A stretch of DNA of 64,000 bases from Ustilaginoidea virens. Lineage: Eukaryota; Ascomycota; Sordariomycetes; Hypocreales; Clavicipitaceae. Below are positions 10,989 to 22,354 of the stretch, one piece after another. The stretch's first letter is position 1. Each line of letters begins with the position of its first letter. Below the pieces are notes generated by a model. That model saw nothing but the letters and a program-made list of their open reading frames with translations. It had not been told where the DNA came from and did not search any database. Both the position numbers and the translations under genes were made by a program. The stretch covers positions 310,001 to 374,000 of the forward strand of contig NC_057318.1 of NCBI RefSeq assembly GCF_000687475.1, written 5' to 3'.

Positions 10989-12318
10989 AGTCCAGGGTGT
11001 AGACGGAGCAGAGTGGCGGCGCCCCGGGGAGCGCAAAAGGTCGAGGTGCTAGGATTGAACCACGGGATGCGCCGTGACAGCAGCGAGGGCTTCAGAGACA
11101 GCCTGGCATGTTTTAGCAGCTTGACATGTGTGAGTGTTGAGTGGCATTGTCATGTAGATGCACGGGCTGGAAATGCCGACGGGCACCGTGCAGATGCGGC
11201 TGCAATGCGCACGCGGCACGGTGTACGCATGCACACCTTGCCTGCATGTACTTTGGCGTCGTCGATCAACAGGGGGGGCGCCAAAAAAAAAATAATAATA
11301 AATATAAATAGAAAGAAAACAAAAAAAGAAAAACAGAGCAGGAACACGACAGACACAGAACAGAGACAAAAGAAAAACGAAAAGGGAAACGGGTGCAAAT
11401 GGGACCCAGGCCACTCACATCTTCATCAGCGCGGCTCAACAGGGCCTTCCCATCACCTCACCCAGTCGTTTTGCCCTGTCCGCACAAGGTAAAGCGAGGT
11501 TGCCGCCCCGAGGCGTTTAGCCGAGACCATGTCGTACAGGTCGATGCTTTATTTCCGAATGCAGGTACTCCGTGCGTTGCCAGGCATCGCATCGCATCGC
11601 TTCGCGCGGGCGGGGGAAGGGGGCAACAATCTTGGGAGACATGAAGCGGATGGGGATTCCTTCTTGTCTCTTGTCCATTACCGACGGGCCAGTGTCTGAC
11701 TAAGTGCCAGGTCGATCCTGTGGGCAGCGGGCCGCGGGCCATGTGCAACGCGGATGGTGGGAGTATTGGTGATACCTGGGTTCGACAGGTTATTTTCCTC
11801 CGTTCTCTTCTTCCCCCCTCCCCCCGTCGGCAAGGTGACGCAACAAACGGGGTCGCTCGGGTCCGGCTCGTGGCTTTCCAGTTGTCCAACGGCCCAAGCA
11901 TGTCCTCGGCCCCCATGCGATGCAGTGCGTTCCGTAAGAGTGAAGCCGAGGGGCGGGATGGCGTCGAGGCGTCGTTTTCTGGGCATGCATGTTTCAAACA
12001 GTCGTCAGTCAGTCCACTTCGCCTAGGGCCACGTTGTACGGAGCATCGGCAACTGGGGGGAGGGGGGGCTGGCAGCAGGATGTTTTGTTTGAGCAAACGC
12101 TGATGGCCCGGTGCCGTGGGTTACCCGCTGCCGGCCGGTAGCCTTGTCCAGCGAGCAGACAAGTCGACGACGACGATGGCACGGCTCAGGCTCAGCTATC
12201 ACCAGTCAGACAGAACAGCCGGTCTGAGCTGAGCGGCGCTGCGCGAGGGTACGGAGCACAGTGTGCACTGTACCCGGTCAACCGAGGTTCAACGTCTCGG
12301 GTGGGTCACCAGGGTTGA

Positions 12319-12349
12319 AGACCTAGACCTAGACCTAGTCCTAGACCTA
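12319..12349. repeat. GACCTA short tandem repeat
   Basis: About five hexameric units of ACCTAG, one carrying a TCCTAG variant. Confidence 0.85.
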
Positions 12350-12676
12350 CGACGACGGACGACCTACTCCGAGAATGTGGCTTGATCCGGGTCTACGACG
12401 GGCCTTCCCCTTGTGGCGCTAGCCTCAAAAGTTCGAACCAACGGCTAGTTCTGGGGCAGCTACTCCTAACCAACCAAGACTGGTAGTCTCTGTCTCGTAC
12501 CAAGTGCTACGTTGGTGAAGGCTTATCGCGGCGAGACTCCAGGTGCTTCTTCCAACTCGGTGGTCTGGCGCGCCGTCTGAGCAAATCCGCGCCAGGTGAG
12601 CTGTCGGCTTTGTGGCTTGTCCCACCCAGGTGACGGGGGTGTTTTGGCCAGTGCTTACAGGGCAGGGCTACTGTGT

Positions 12677-12712
12677 GCACGGTGGGCCGCACGGTGGGCC
12701 GCACGGTGGGCC
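12677..12712. repeat. 12-bp perfect tandem repeat
   Basis: GCACGGTGGGCC occurs three times head to tail without mismatch. Confidence 0.95.
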
Positions 12713-12929
12713 AGGACGGCAAGGCGAGATGCCAAAAAGTCCACCAGAACGTCTGACCTTGTTGCATTCCTCACGTCACGTCCGCCACCTCGAGTCACGG
12801 CAGCAGGATTTCAATCCGGGGTCGGTGGGCGATTGCCCAACGGAGCCTGTGGCTTCTAGCCTTGCAGAGACGCCCACGGCCTGGCGTGGCGGGCCGGTCC
12901 CAGCGGGCAGGGCCTGGCAGCAGCCAGAC

Positions 12930-13065
12930 AAACCACAAACCACAAACCACAAACCATAAACCACATGCAACCAAGCCAACACCAACAAGCCGACATGGAA
13001 GCCAAGCCAAGTTGACACCGAGTTGACAACAAGCCAACACCAAGCCAACACCGAGCCAGAGCCAG
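12930..13065. repeat. Imperfect AACCAC / AAGCCAACACC repeat field
   Basis: Begins with five ACAAACC-type units and continues with degenerate AAGCCAACACC and GAGTTGACA units. Confidence 0.7.
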
Positions 13066-13814
13066 GCCGTCAATCGACCCCGTGCTGCTGCTTCCTGCCG
13101 TCTTGTCTCGTCATTCCCCGTGGCGGGCGCAAAAGAGGCGCAACGCTCGACAGTCGATCGAGAGCCTTTTTTATTTCTCTTTTTTTTTTCCCATTCTTCT
13201 CCCCCGCCCCCTCCCCCTCCCCCTCCAGGGGCGAGCCACAAGTCCCCACGACTGGACGGCGCAAATGCGACGGCACTCTTTGGCCAAGACCGGAAACACC
13301 CCCCTCTGACACCCACAACGATGTAAGCTGACGCCGTATTTTCAACAAATCCATTGGTCAGCCGACGCACAACAGCTGTCATGGAAATCCTCCAACGACC
13401 GCCCCCGCATACGTCAAAGGTGGGCAGGCTAGAGAGAAAGAGGCGAGCGTGGAGATGCTCATGCAAGGGGTGGGCTGCGTGCTCACTGGCCACGGGCCAC
13501 TGCGACGGCTCGTATGGTTCGTTTGCTTACGCTGGTGCTGATGCCGATGCTGATGCCAATGTCGACTATCCAGTCCCCATTAACTGGCACCAGGCGGGGG
13601 AGGAATCAAGGGTTTAAAATCTCACTCGCAAGACGAAGCCTCGTTTCCCCTCGGAAGCCAGGCGGCTTGCCATACGTAAGACCAAGGCCAAGGTTTGCGC
13701 TTGCTCTCTTTGAATACAAGGTTTGAATACACCAGGCACAAGACAATACTCTGTCGACCTTTTTTTTCCCCTTATCCCCCCCCCCCTCCTCTCACCTCTG
13801 CTTTGCATTCCAGC

Positions 13815-15260
13815 ATGCCTGACATTCTGGTCGATTATCCGGAATATAGGGCCACCGCCAAGCTCGATGTGTTGCGTTTGACAGAATACAACTACCTCGA
13901 TCAGCAGAAGCACATCTACCTCGACTACACGGGCGCCGGCCTCGCCGCTCGCCACCAGTTTGCGGCCCACAAGGCCCGGCTAGAGAGCGCCACCTTTGGC
14001 AATCCGCATTCCGAGAATCCTACGAGCCAGTGCGCCACCGGTCTGGTCGAGCTGGCCCGCAAGAGGGTCTTGGCCCATCTCAACGCCTCTCCAGAGGTCT
14101 ACCAGGTCATCTTCACGCCCAACGCCACCGGCGCAGCAAAGCTGGTTGGCGAGTCATACCCTTTCAGCAAACGCTCACGCCTGGTCCTCACCTCGGACAA
14201 CCACAACTCCCTAAACGGCATACGCCAGTATGCTCGCCGAGCCGCATCTCGCACCGACTACATCCCCCTGAACCCCAAGGACCTGCGCATCAGCACCAGA
14301 GACGTTGCCAAGTCGCTCAGCCGGACGAGGCCATGGTCCCTGGGGGGGTCGGGCGCGAGGGGGAAACGAGGCCTGTTTGTATATCCTGCCCAGAGCAACT
14401 TTAGCGGAGTGCGACACCCACTGAGCTGGATAAAACTGGCCCAGGACCACGGGTACGACGTCTTGCTCGACGCGGCCGCCTTCCTGCCGACCAGCAAGCT
14501 CGACTTGTCGGTGGTGAAGCCCGACTTCGTCATGGCCAGTTGGTACAAGGTGTTTGGATTTCCGACCGGTGTAGGTTGTCTAGTCGCACGCCATGACGCC
14601 CTGGCCCGCCTGGAAAGACCGTACTTTGCCGGTGGCACAGTGCGAGCCGTGTCGGTGGCAGTCCAGTTCCACGCCCTGGTGGACAACGAGGGGAGGTTCG
14701 AAGATGGCACCGTCAACTACCTCTCGATTCCAGACGTGCACGTCGGGCTGGACTGGATATCCGACGTGGGCATGGAGCTCATCTCGACAAGAGTGCGGTG
14801 CTTGACAGGCTGGCTCATCCATCGGCTTCTGATGCTTCGGCATGGCAACGGCAGGCCCATGGCACGGATTTACGGGCCCACGACTACCGAGGACCGCGGC
14901 GGCACCGTTGCCTTCAACCTGCTCGATTCGCAGGGCAACATGGTTGACGAGCGACTGGTTGCTCTCGAATCCAGCGCGGCGCGAATCTCGTTGCGTACCG
15001 GTTGCTTCTGCAACCCCGGCGCGGGCGAAACCATCTTTGGCCTTTCCCGGCAATCGCTCCGGCAGTTCGCCGCGGACCGGGACGCCACTTTTGACGACTT
15101 TCTGCAAAGGGCCAAGATGCCTACTGGGGGAGCCATACGAGTCTCGTTTGGGGTTGCGTCCACCACTGGAGACGTGGACTACTTTATTGGGTTTGTTGTC
15201 AGGACGTATCGCAACAGGATATGCACAACGGAAGGACTGAAACCTCGTCACAGTTGTTAG
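13815..15260 (+). CDS. PLP-dependent class-V aminotransferase / cysteine-desulfurase-fold protein, MoCo-sulfurase N-domain-like
   Basis: One uninterrupted exon of 481 residues. The ATG at 13815 is preferred over the in-frame ATG at 13695 because homology-like sequence (IYLDYTGAGL) begins after it and the intervening codons include a C-rich leader. Visible features: YLDYTGAG at 35-42, VIFTPNATGAAKL at 98-110, the PLP Asp in LLDAAAFLPTS at 217-227, the Schiff-base Lys245 in SWYKVFGFPTG, and RTGCFCNPGAGE near 425, the cysteine-bearing loop of the MoCo sulfurase family. Full MoCo sulfurases carry a C-terminal MOSC domain, which is absent. It is therefore a stand-alone desulfurase or lyase-like enzyme of unknown substrate. 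Poly-T follows the stop within 8 bp. Confidence 0.87.
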   Translation: MPDILVDYPEYRATAKLDVLRLTEYNYLDQQKHIYLDYTGAGLAARHQFAAHKARLESATFGNPHSENPTSQCATGLVELARKRVLAHLNASPEVYQVIFTPNATGAAKLVGESYPFSKRSRLVLTSDNHNSLNGIRQYARRAASRTDYIPLNPKDLRISTRDVAKSLSRTRPWSLGGSGARGKRGLFVYPAQSNFSGVRHPLSWIKLAQDHGYDVLLDAAAFLPTSKLDLSVVKPDFVMASWYKVFGFPTGVGCLVARHDALARLERPYFAGGTVRAVSVAVQFHALVDNEGRFEDGTVNYLSIPDVHVGLDWISDVGMELISTRVRCLTGWLIHRLLMLRHGNGRPMARIYGPTTTEDRGGTVAFNLLDSQGNMVDERLVALESSAARISLRTGCFCNPGAGETIFGLSRQSLRQFAADRDATFDDFLQRAKMPTGGAIRVSFGVASTTGDVDYFIGFVVRTYRNRICTTEGLKPRHSC

Positions 15261-16300
15261 GGTTTTTTTTTTTTTTTTTTTTGGTTTTTTTTGGTGCCTA
15301 CTAGCAAGGTTTTGCAGCTGGATGAAATCGAACACCTGTTTCTTTTCCTTCTTCGGCAGTTTCTTTTTTTCTTTTTTTTTTCTGGCCCTATCTTCAGAGC
15401 GGTAAGTAAAGCCAGGCTATGCCAGGCTATGGGTTCTTGTACATGATGGATGTGAATTGCCTCTGCATGGGCACCGAGACCGGAGACGCCATGAAGGTCT
15501 TTCGACCCTGGAGTCGTGTCGCCACGTTTGATTTTACCGCGGCCGGTTCCTCGGCAAGATGGGCAAGTTACGGGATCATCGCGTCTGGGAACGGCTGGCC
15601 TGCAGGGTCGCCCAGTTCTTTGCAAGCCAGCGGCTGCCCTGCTTGGGGAAAGTTGACGAGAACAAAGACGCCGATGGGGATGCTGCAGCAGTGGTGGGGG
15701 GCGAAAAGGATGATTCTGGCATCTCTCTCGGCCATGGAAGAAGGTGCCGAGGGGTGGTGACGGCGGGAAATTCAAAGGACGCGAGAGTAGTCCTGGGGCG
15801 GATGGACGCAAACGAGCGAAACAGCTGGAAAATCGTGGTTTATTAAACGACTTTTGCACTGAGGGCGGCACAGGAGCCACGGGACATGGCATCGGCAGAT
15901 GGAGACGCCGCGCCGGGAAGTGGGCGCCTGCCGGGAGGCGGACCATCGAGAAAGAAGCATTGACAGACTTTGAAGTCGTAATCGAACTAGAGGGGATGCA
16001 AAAGAGTGTCTCCATTGCGAAGGTGAAGGTACATGGATGGAGTGGAGGTGGCGCGAACCGCGCAAGGGTGTGTAAGAGGGCGAGATGGAAAGTGGCCGCG
16101 GGGGAGAAGCAAACAGGGTGCCAGGTTGAAACCAGCATCCATCCATCTTGGCTTCCCCTACCTTTTTGTGGGTGGAATCTCCCAGGTCCTTGATGCCATG
16201 TCGCTGCAGCGCTGCTTGGTGAGCCGGGGGGGGGGGATCGTCGAGATGCATGTGCATGGCCTGATGCAAGATGCAGGGTAGCGAGCGACATTAGGCAATT

Positions 16301-16333
16301 GCATTTTTTGCGCATTTTGCGCATTTTGCGCAT
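16301..16333. repeat. GCATTTTGC tandem repeat
   Basis: Three 9-11 bp copies, GCATTTTTTGC then two GCATTTTGC, followed by a partial unit. Confidence 0.85.
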
Positions 16334-16542
16334 CATCCCGGCGGCAGCGGGCAAAGCACAATGTCTAATTAGGTCAATCAACATACACCGCCGTTTTTTT
16401 TTTTATCCCCGCCGCGGCGGACAATGGGTTTGCGCTTGGTTGATGTCGCGGCAATTCCCAAGGGGCGGACACGACAAAAGGCGGGAACCAGCTGATGGTC
16501 GTCGGGGACAAAAAAAAACGAAATGAAAAGAAACAAAAAAGG

Positions 16543-16575
16543 AAAAGAAAGAAAGAAAGAAAGAAAGAAAGAAAA
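16543..16575. repeat. (AAAG)n microsatellite
   Basis: About eight AAAG units within a longer purine tract. Confidence 0.9.
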
Positions 16576-17530
16576 GGAAAGAAAAAAGGTGAAGCTATCG
16601 CATCGGCACCGTCATGGGCCAGGCCACTGGCACCGTTGTACATGCCGGTACATACATACCTTAGGTACCTAGGTAGGTACCTAGCTTGGGACCAAGCTCA
16701 ACCACGGACCCGCGACGGCCAGGACGAGCGCTATGACGGGTTGGGGGAGCTGCAAGGGCAAGGGGATCTGCCGCAATCTGTAAAGCAGTGGGCAGGGGGG
16801 CAGTGGGCAGGGGGCAGGGGCACGAGGAGCGAGATTGCCGCCAGCAGCAAGCCCCTGCCCCTTGTCCAGGTTGAGATGACGACTTGTGGCCACGGGTATG
16901 CGGTTTTTTTTTTTTTTTTTTTTCTCTGGTTCTCTTTTTTTTTTTTTTCCCGGAGAGGAGGCGGGGATATGCAGCTAGGATTCCCCGTTCTGGATACGTG
17001 ATGGCGCTGGATGCGCTGCGCAGCGGGCTCCGGCAGGCCGACGTTCCCTAGGACGCGGTCCCGGGGGGGGGGAAAGCCGGGAAAAGAAGAAACCTAAAAA
17101 ATAAAAACCAAAAAATAAAACAAAACAAAACAAAACACAACACAGAACGGCAAAAAGAAAAGAAAAGAAAAAATCCATCGGCCTTCTTTCCGCAAGCCAT
17201 GGCGCACGCAGGCCCGGGGCGGCTAGGAACTTAGGGCTGAGCCTTGTCGAAACGCGAGCAGCGGCTGGCAGGCACCTCGACGGTGATGCACGGCCAGTCT
17301 TAAATACCCGGCCAGGGTTTGGGGGCGGCGGGGTGGGGAAGGTGGGACGCGCAGGCAGCTCGCCAATCAACGTGGGGAAAAAAATCGAGATCCAGCCTGC
17401 AGGGGAAGGAACGACCCTAGGCTTCGATCGTCACGGGTGGAGCAGCGCCAATATACTTTGGTTTGGGCGGGTTGCAGCGGATCGACCTCGCAAGCCGCAG
17501 GTTGCCACCTGGGGGGAGGGGCTTGAAAGG

Positions 17531-17640
17531 AAGGCAGGCAGGCAGGAGCCACCAGGCAGGCAGGAGCGAACAGGCAGGCAGGAGCGAGCAGGCAGGAGCC
17601 ACCAGGCAGGCGGCAGCAGCAGCGACCAGGCAGGCGGCAG
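17531..17640. repeat. GGCAGGCAGGAGC minisatellite
   Basis: About nine degenerate units built from GGCAGGCAGGAGC with ACCA, GAACA or AGCAGCGACCA variants over 110 bp. Confidence 0.88.
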
Positions 17641-18190
17641 GACCGTCCCATGCCAGCCAAGTCGCCTACCTCGCAAGGTACCTAATGTACTACAGTACTG
17701 TACTGTAGCTGTAGGTACACTGAAACTAGCGGCGCTCGCGGAGTCGGGAAACATCACAGTCACCAGGTCCCTGTCCGCCATGATCGGACGAATGGCGAAC
17801 AAACGTGAAACCCATTTCGGTCCCTCGAGCAATCGACCTGGTCTCGTTTCACTTCTCAGCCGACGAGGCAGCGCTGTTTTGACCAGCCCGACTGGGGAGG
17901 CGCAGAGACGAGGAAAAAGACTCGGTTTGTGATTGCACAATGCATGGTTCGCATGGTTCGCATGGCTCGCATGCTTCGCCAAATGGATAAGACACGGGAA
18001 TCTCGCTCACTTGCTGCTTTTCTTTTGCCGTGTCTGTCTCTTTCCCCATTTCTGGTTAGGTTTAGCTGAAGCAGAGCATTGCCGATAGCCTCCTCGGCCC
18101 TTGCAACTTTTTTCTTCTTCTTTTTGGCTCTGTTTTTGCTCTCGAGCCCCACGTCGACTCATCAGGATCCCGCGGTTGCAAGACGACCCG

Positions 18191-18215
18191 AAAAAAAAAA
18201 AAAAAAAAAAAAAAA
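18191..18215. repeat. Poly-A run (25) immediately 5' of the bHLH start codon
   Basis: Twenty-five A residues followed by CAATA and the ATG at 18221. If transcribed, it would lie in the 5' untranslated leader directly before the initiation codon. Confidence 0.92.
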
Positions 18216-18220
18216 CAATA

Positions 18221-19630
18221 ATGCTCGCTACCCAGACAATGTCTGCTGACCCAACGCGGCCAGAGTTTTGCTCCAACCTCGATGGTACGTGCTCTCCCCG
18301 GTCCCTATGCAAAACTCGCTGCAAGCGCCGCGTGATTCCTGGTCGTTGCTGGAATGCTGACTTTGCTCTTCGCCCAGCGTTCTACAGCCGGTTCGGCTTG
18401 GACCCAGGACTCCCCGCCGCCTACCCGTTCGACACGCACATGTACCCAATCCTAGCCGGGCCCATCAGCCCCTCTGGCCAGATGAGTCTCCTGGCCTACA
18501 TGAGTGCCGAATTTGCCTCGGACCAGCTGCCAGCGCGGGACTCGCGGCGGCAGGGCGCGTGGCCGGAAAAGGAGTCGCTCTATCTGGCCCAGTTGCCAGC
18601 CGACGACACCTTTGCGCCCCCACTGCATCATCACCAGCATCATCACCAGCACCATCACCAGCACCAGCACCAGCCCCAGCACCAGCACCAGCACCAGCAT
18701 CAGAATCAGCACGCGTTCCAGCACGGCAAGAGTGGTCTGCTGGCGGGCCCCGGCCCGGGCTGCTTCCCCGTCGACGGAGACCTGCGCCACCAAGCCGAGA
18801 GTTTCGGCCAGCACTTGTTCCTGGGCAGCACCAGCGACGACGCCGTCCATCACGAGGGCGCGTTTGCCGACTCGGGCTGGGACCACGGCGCCGCGAGGAC
18901 CGGGTACAAGGGCCCGCAGGAGGGCGCTACCGTCGAGTGGGAGGCGACGGACTCGAGTTTCCCTCACCCAGCCGCGGGGGCTTGCTTGAAGCCCTTTGGG
19001 CAGGAGCCGACGCCGAGACCCTCCTCGAGGGCTTACTTTACCCCCACGAGGATATCTGAGGCGGGGCACGATCACATGCCACCCGGGCCGGGGCACGCCC
19101 TGCAGAAGGCGTGTCCGCACGGCCACGACTCTGACCTTTACGGCTGGAAGAGGGGGGCCGCCGCCGCCGCCGCCGTCTCGCCGGCGTATGCGCAGCACTC
19201 GGTCACGTGGCCAGTTCTCAGGACACGGACGAGATCCATGGGGGGGCGGGTGCGGTCGTCATGTCGAGGAGTCCCCTCGCTCGAGTATGCCGGGTCGGCG
19301 CTGGGCGAGCAAAGGACGCTGGCGACGGTCAGCCCGCGGCGCGAGAAGCTGACGGGGGAGCAGAAGCGGCGGAACCACATCCTGCACGAGCAGAAGCGCC
19401 GGGCCATGATCAAGGACGGCTTCGAGGATCTGCTGAGCCTGGTGCCGGGCCTGAAGGACCGAGGCCTCAGCAAGTCGGCTATACTCGGCAAGGCTGCCGA
19501 GTGGCTGCGGGGCCTGCTGTGCGGGAACAAGCTGCTGCTCGCCCAGGCTGCCGGGTTGGAATCGGAATCGGTCTCGGGGACGAGCTTGCCGACGGTGGCG
19601 GCGGGACGGCGGCCGCGCCGCTTCGAGTGA
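18221..19630 (+). CDS. bHLH transcription factor (INO4/MLX-like basic helix-loop-helix)
   Basis: Probable exons are 18221-18284 and 18378-19630 (438 residues). The 93-bp intron has donor GTACGT, branch-like TGCTGAC and acceptor CGCCCAG. It keeps the frame, so retention would add 31 residues. Residues 344-410 form the bHLH: basic region GEQKRRNHILHEQKRR carries the H-x3-E-x3-R pattern that reads E-box half-sites, followed by helix 1, the loop VPGLKDRGLSKS and helix 2 (KSAILGKAAEWLRGLL). The N-terminal two thirds is low-complexity, with a His/Gln tract encoded by CACCAG repeats (about 18625-18720) and a poly-Ala stretch. Likely a nuclear DNA-binding regulator acting as a homo- or heterodimer; target genes are unknown. 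A second ATG at 18239 is possible. Confidence 0.88.
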   Translation: MLATQTMSADPTRPEFCSNLDGTCSPRSLCKTRCKRRVIPGRCWNADFALRPAFYSRFGLDPGLPAAYPFDTHMYPILAGPISPSGQMSLLAYMSAEFASDQLPARDSRRQGAWPEKESLYLAQLPADDTFAPPLHHHQHHHQHHHQHQHQPQHQHQHQHQNQHAFQHGKSGLLAGPGPGCFPVDGDLRHQAESFGQHLFLGSTSDDAVHHEGAFADSGWDHGAARTGYKGPQEGATVEWEATDSSFPHPAAGACLKPFGQEPTPRPSSRAYFTPTRISEAGHDHMPPGPGHALQKACPHGHDSDLYGWKRGAAAAAAVSPAYAQHSVTWPVLRTRTRSMGGRVRSSCRGVPSLEYAGSALGEQRTLATVSPRREKLTGEQKRRNHILHEQKRRAMIKDGFEDLLSLVPGLKDRGLSKSAILGKAAEWLRGLLCGNKLLLAQAAGLESESVSGTSLPTVAAGRRPRRFE

Positions 19631-20113
19631 TTTTTTTTTCTGTCTTTATTGTTCCTTTTTTTTTTTTTCGCCCCCCGTCTCTTTTCAAAAGCTTTTTCTT
19701 CAGCCCTGAGTTGCTATAGCCATGTCCGGTGTTTTTTCATTTTCTTAAGGGAGGCGTTTTACCGAGACACCTGCTACTAGGGGGGGGCGGGGACTTGGCC
19801 GCTGACGCGGTTCACGGCCGGAATAGATGCGCCACGCCACGTCTACGATTTTGGACCAGTTCGCGAGCCGAGACGGTGACCCGGCAAAGTAAAACGCAGT
19901 GAATGGAATGTCCGTAGCCACCACCGGGCTTCCTGCCAAGTGCTCCCCCAGTTCCAACCGCCTGATATGCATGGTGCCCAGTCCTGAGCGTCACGGCAGC
20001 CGGCGTCACGGCAGCCGGCTTCTGGGGCGGGACGTCCTCCGACGGACCGGGTGGTATTCACAGGCATGTCAATGTGAACTTGGAAAGATGGCGCGTGGTC
20101 TGGTCGACGGAGA

Positions 20114-20424
20114 GGAGCGGAATAACATATGGAATGGGATTTAGGGAGTGTATGTGGAAATATGTAGTACTACTTGGTCTATTGCCACGACAGCCGGGCT
20201 GACACGGCCGCATGAGACGGGCCAACTCCGGCAACTTGGTAGCAACTTGGTACACAGACACAAGGTAGGCAGATAGGAGCGGATAGCAGATGGAATCGTA
20301 TTAAGGGAGTATATGTGGAAATATGTAGTACTACTTGGTCTATTGCCGCGATAGCGGGCTGATACGGCCGCATAAGACGGGCTAACTCTGGCAACCTGGT
20401 ACACAGTCACGAGGTAGACAGACG
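20114..20424. repeat. Two-copy direct tandem duplication with RIP-like transitions
   Basis: Copy 1 (20114-20275) and copy 2 (20276-20424) share long identical blocks such as GTAGTACTACTTGGTCTATT. Differences are mostly transitions, several of the type CpA to TpA or TpG to TpA in copy 2 (GACACGG to GATACGG, GCATGAG to GCATAAG, GCCAAC to GCTAAC). Copy 1 has an extra duplicated AGCAACTTGGT. Confidence 0.85.
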
Positions 20425-21112
20425 GGAGCCGGACAAACAGACGCGGCAACGATTCAAAGAAGCGCATACGCGGACGCGTACCAGCAGAGTTGTATGTAGC
20501 TGGTGGACACGACGTCGGCTACTCGGAAGCCGCACGCCGTCGGGACATGTCGCATCTCGACGACGCCAAGCCTGGCAACCGCCACGCCCTGGCCATGCCC
20601 CGGCCGTGCACGTGACGCAAGGGCTGCGCGCAATGCTCCAGTCCGTTCCTTGCAGCGAGGTGGAACCTGGATTGCATTGATCCCTTTCAATGTGCAGAGG
20701 TTGCCATGTACCGCTGCTCGTAATTTCCTTTTGCCAAAGCATAGGCATAGGCCGCGCCAAACCGGTTGGTACATGTAGCTTCTTCCTTGGGCCTAGCTAG
20801 ACTTGCTGCGTTTTGGCATTTTGCATTTTGCTCTGTTTACTGTGCAAGATGGAGGGAGGGAGGAGCAGTAGATGCACGGGGCATAAGCCGACCTACCCTG
20901 GAGAGTACTGCTCCTGGACTGTTATGCATTCTTTTGCTCGTGACGCCCGCCGAACGCTAATCACCAGAATGCGCATGCACGCGATTCTGGCATTTACAAA
21001 GAGCCATCCACCAAGCGACATGCTGAGCGTCAATACTGCGTAGATGGACGCGTTTCCCCATCCGCCTTGGGATAGATGCTGCTGAGTGAACGAACCAGCC
21101 GGATTGACGAGG

Positions 21113-21134
21113 GCATACATACATACATACATAA
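21113..21134. repeat. (CATA)n microsatellite
   Basis: Five consecutive CATA units. Confidence 0.9.
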
Positions 21135-21340
21135 CGAGGAGGGCCCGTTCTCAAGCCCGTGGCTACATAGGAGCCGCTCGTACTTTTCTGCACCGTTGTA
21201 CTAGTTCTTGTCTGCTGATGCATGCGCCTTGAGAGGGGATGGTGATGGGCGGGCGGCGCGGATCACGTGCCATTGCAGGCGGCAGCTTGCCACCTGACGA
21301 TAAGCATCTTGCGATACTGTAACATGTTGCTCGCGCGCTC

Positions 21341-21388
21341 GGATGGTTCAGCGGATGATTCAGCGGATGGTTCAGCGGATGGTTCAGC
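21341..21388. repeat. 12-bp tandem repeat, four copies
   Basis: GGATGGTTCAGC four times, with one G-to-A change in the second copy. Confidence 0.95.
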
Positions 21389-22228
21389 GCGCCGGGGTGC
21401 GTCGAACGCGCATGACTCGTCGAGGGTACATCGGGCGCCCCGGGGGCCGCTTTTGTTTCCAGTCCACCGTCGACGTATGTGGTGCGGTGTCTTTTGGTAA
21501 CGCGGCTTAGCGGTCAAGACCAGCGGCAGCAGGGGTTCGCAGCAGAAAGGGCGACGGGCAAGCTGCAGCCCGACCAGGTTCAAGATGGGCCAGCGACCAA
21601 CGGCAGTTGCCGCAGAGCAGGGGTTTTGGGGCGGCGCCCGGCTTCCCCCTTTTAAAGTCTCACGACGAGGGGCAAAAGCAAACGGGCGCCTTGGGAAGGC
21701 AGGCAAGCAAGTCGCACGCCAAGACCACGAGCCATTGGCGGACGACTGCCGGGCCCGGAAAACGCCGGGCGCCTTGCGCGAACCGCTCCTCGCTGGGACC
21801 GACAAAGGGCGGCCATGCCAGGCAGGCCCCCGGACTTTCCAGCTTCAGACGAGGCCCCCCTCTTGCACGGCCGGGATGGCGGAGGGGAAACTGGACTTTG
21901 GATCCCGGGCGAGCGAAACAAAGCAACGAACTCGCCCCCATCTTGGTGCCCCTGCCGATCTGGCGCGAGAAAAAGGACCAGAGAGCATCAATCTTGGCAA
22001 ACGCCCGATGGCAGGCTCTTGCGTGTTTTTTATTTTATTTTTATTTTATTTATTTTATTTTTTTCTTGGCCTCCCCCCTTGCCCCCAACGGACCGGCGAC
22101 GCGTGGCGGTTGGCGGCCGTTGATTGGATGGGCAGCTGCAACCAGGCGGCATGTGCCGGCGCACCGTCCCGGGCTGCTGGCACGTGGGCCGAAGGGTCAA
22201 AGCCCCGCCCCGCCCCGCCCCGCCATAG

Positions 22229-22354
22229 GTCAGGCCGGACAACCGAGCAACAGCAGAGGAGAAAGGATGAAACGCCTTGCCCTACCCCCGAGTCAGGCCG
22301 GACAAGCGAGCAACAGCAGAGGAGAATTGGTGACACGCCTTGCCCGCCCCCCGA
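22229..22354. repeat. 63-bp tandem duplication
   Basis: Two adjacent 63-bp units (22229-22291 and 22292-22354), each beginning GTCAGGCCGGACAA and containing GAGCAACAGCAGAGGAGAA. A third truncated start (GTCAGTCG) follows. Confidence 0.9.

Larger units (their letters stand above)
9268..13814. other. 4.5-kb gene-free stretch
   Basis: GC-rich spacer with scattered low-complexity DNA: G17 (10972-10988), an A-rich tract (about 11283-11390), a GACCTA repeat (12319-12349), a 12-bp tandem repeat (12677-12712) and an AACCAC/CCAACA-type imperfect repeat field (about 12930-13065). The longest frame (9727-10605, plus) is Arg/Gly/Pro-rich, overlaps frames on the other strand and resembles nothing I know. 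I see no supported gene. Confidence 0.6.
15261..18220. other. 3-kb intergenic region, no gene recognised
   Basis: Contains poly-T just after the aminotransferase stop, GCATTTTGC repeats (16301-16333), an AAAG microsatellite (16543-16575), poly-T runs near 16902-16945, a GGCAGGCAGGAGC minisatellite (17531-17640) and CATGGTTCG repeats near 17941-17965. A purine/A-rich tract (about 17090-17170) is also present. No frame has family resemblance. Confidence 0.6.

Noticed and set aside
11041..11080. GGTTCAATCC on the minus strand, resembling a tRNA T-loop
   Set aside because: The flanking bases do not form a T stem, and no acceptor or anticodon arm can be drawn.
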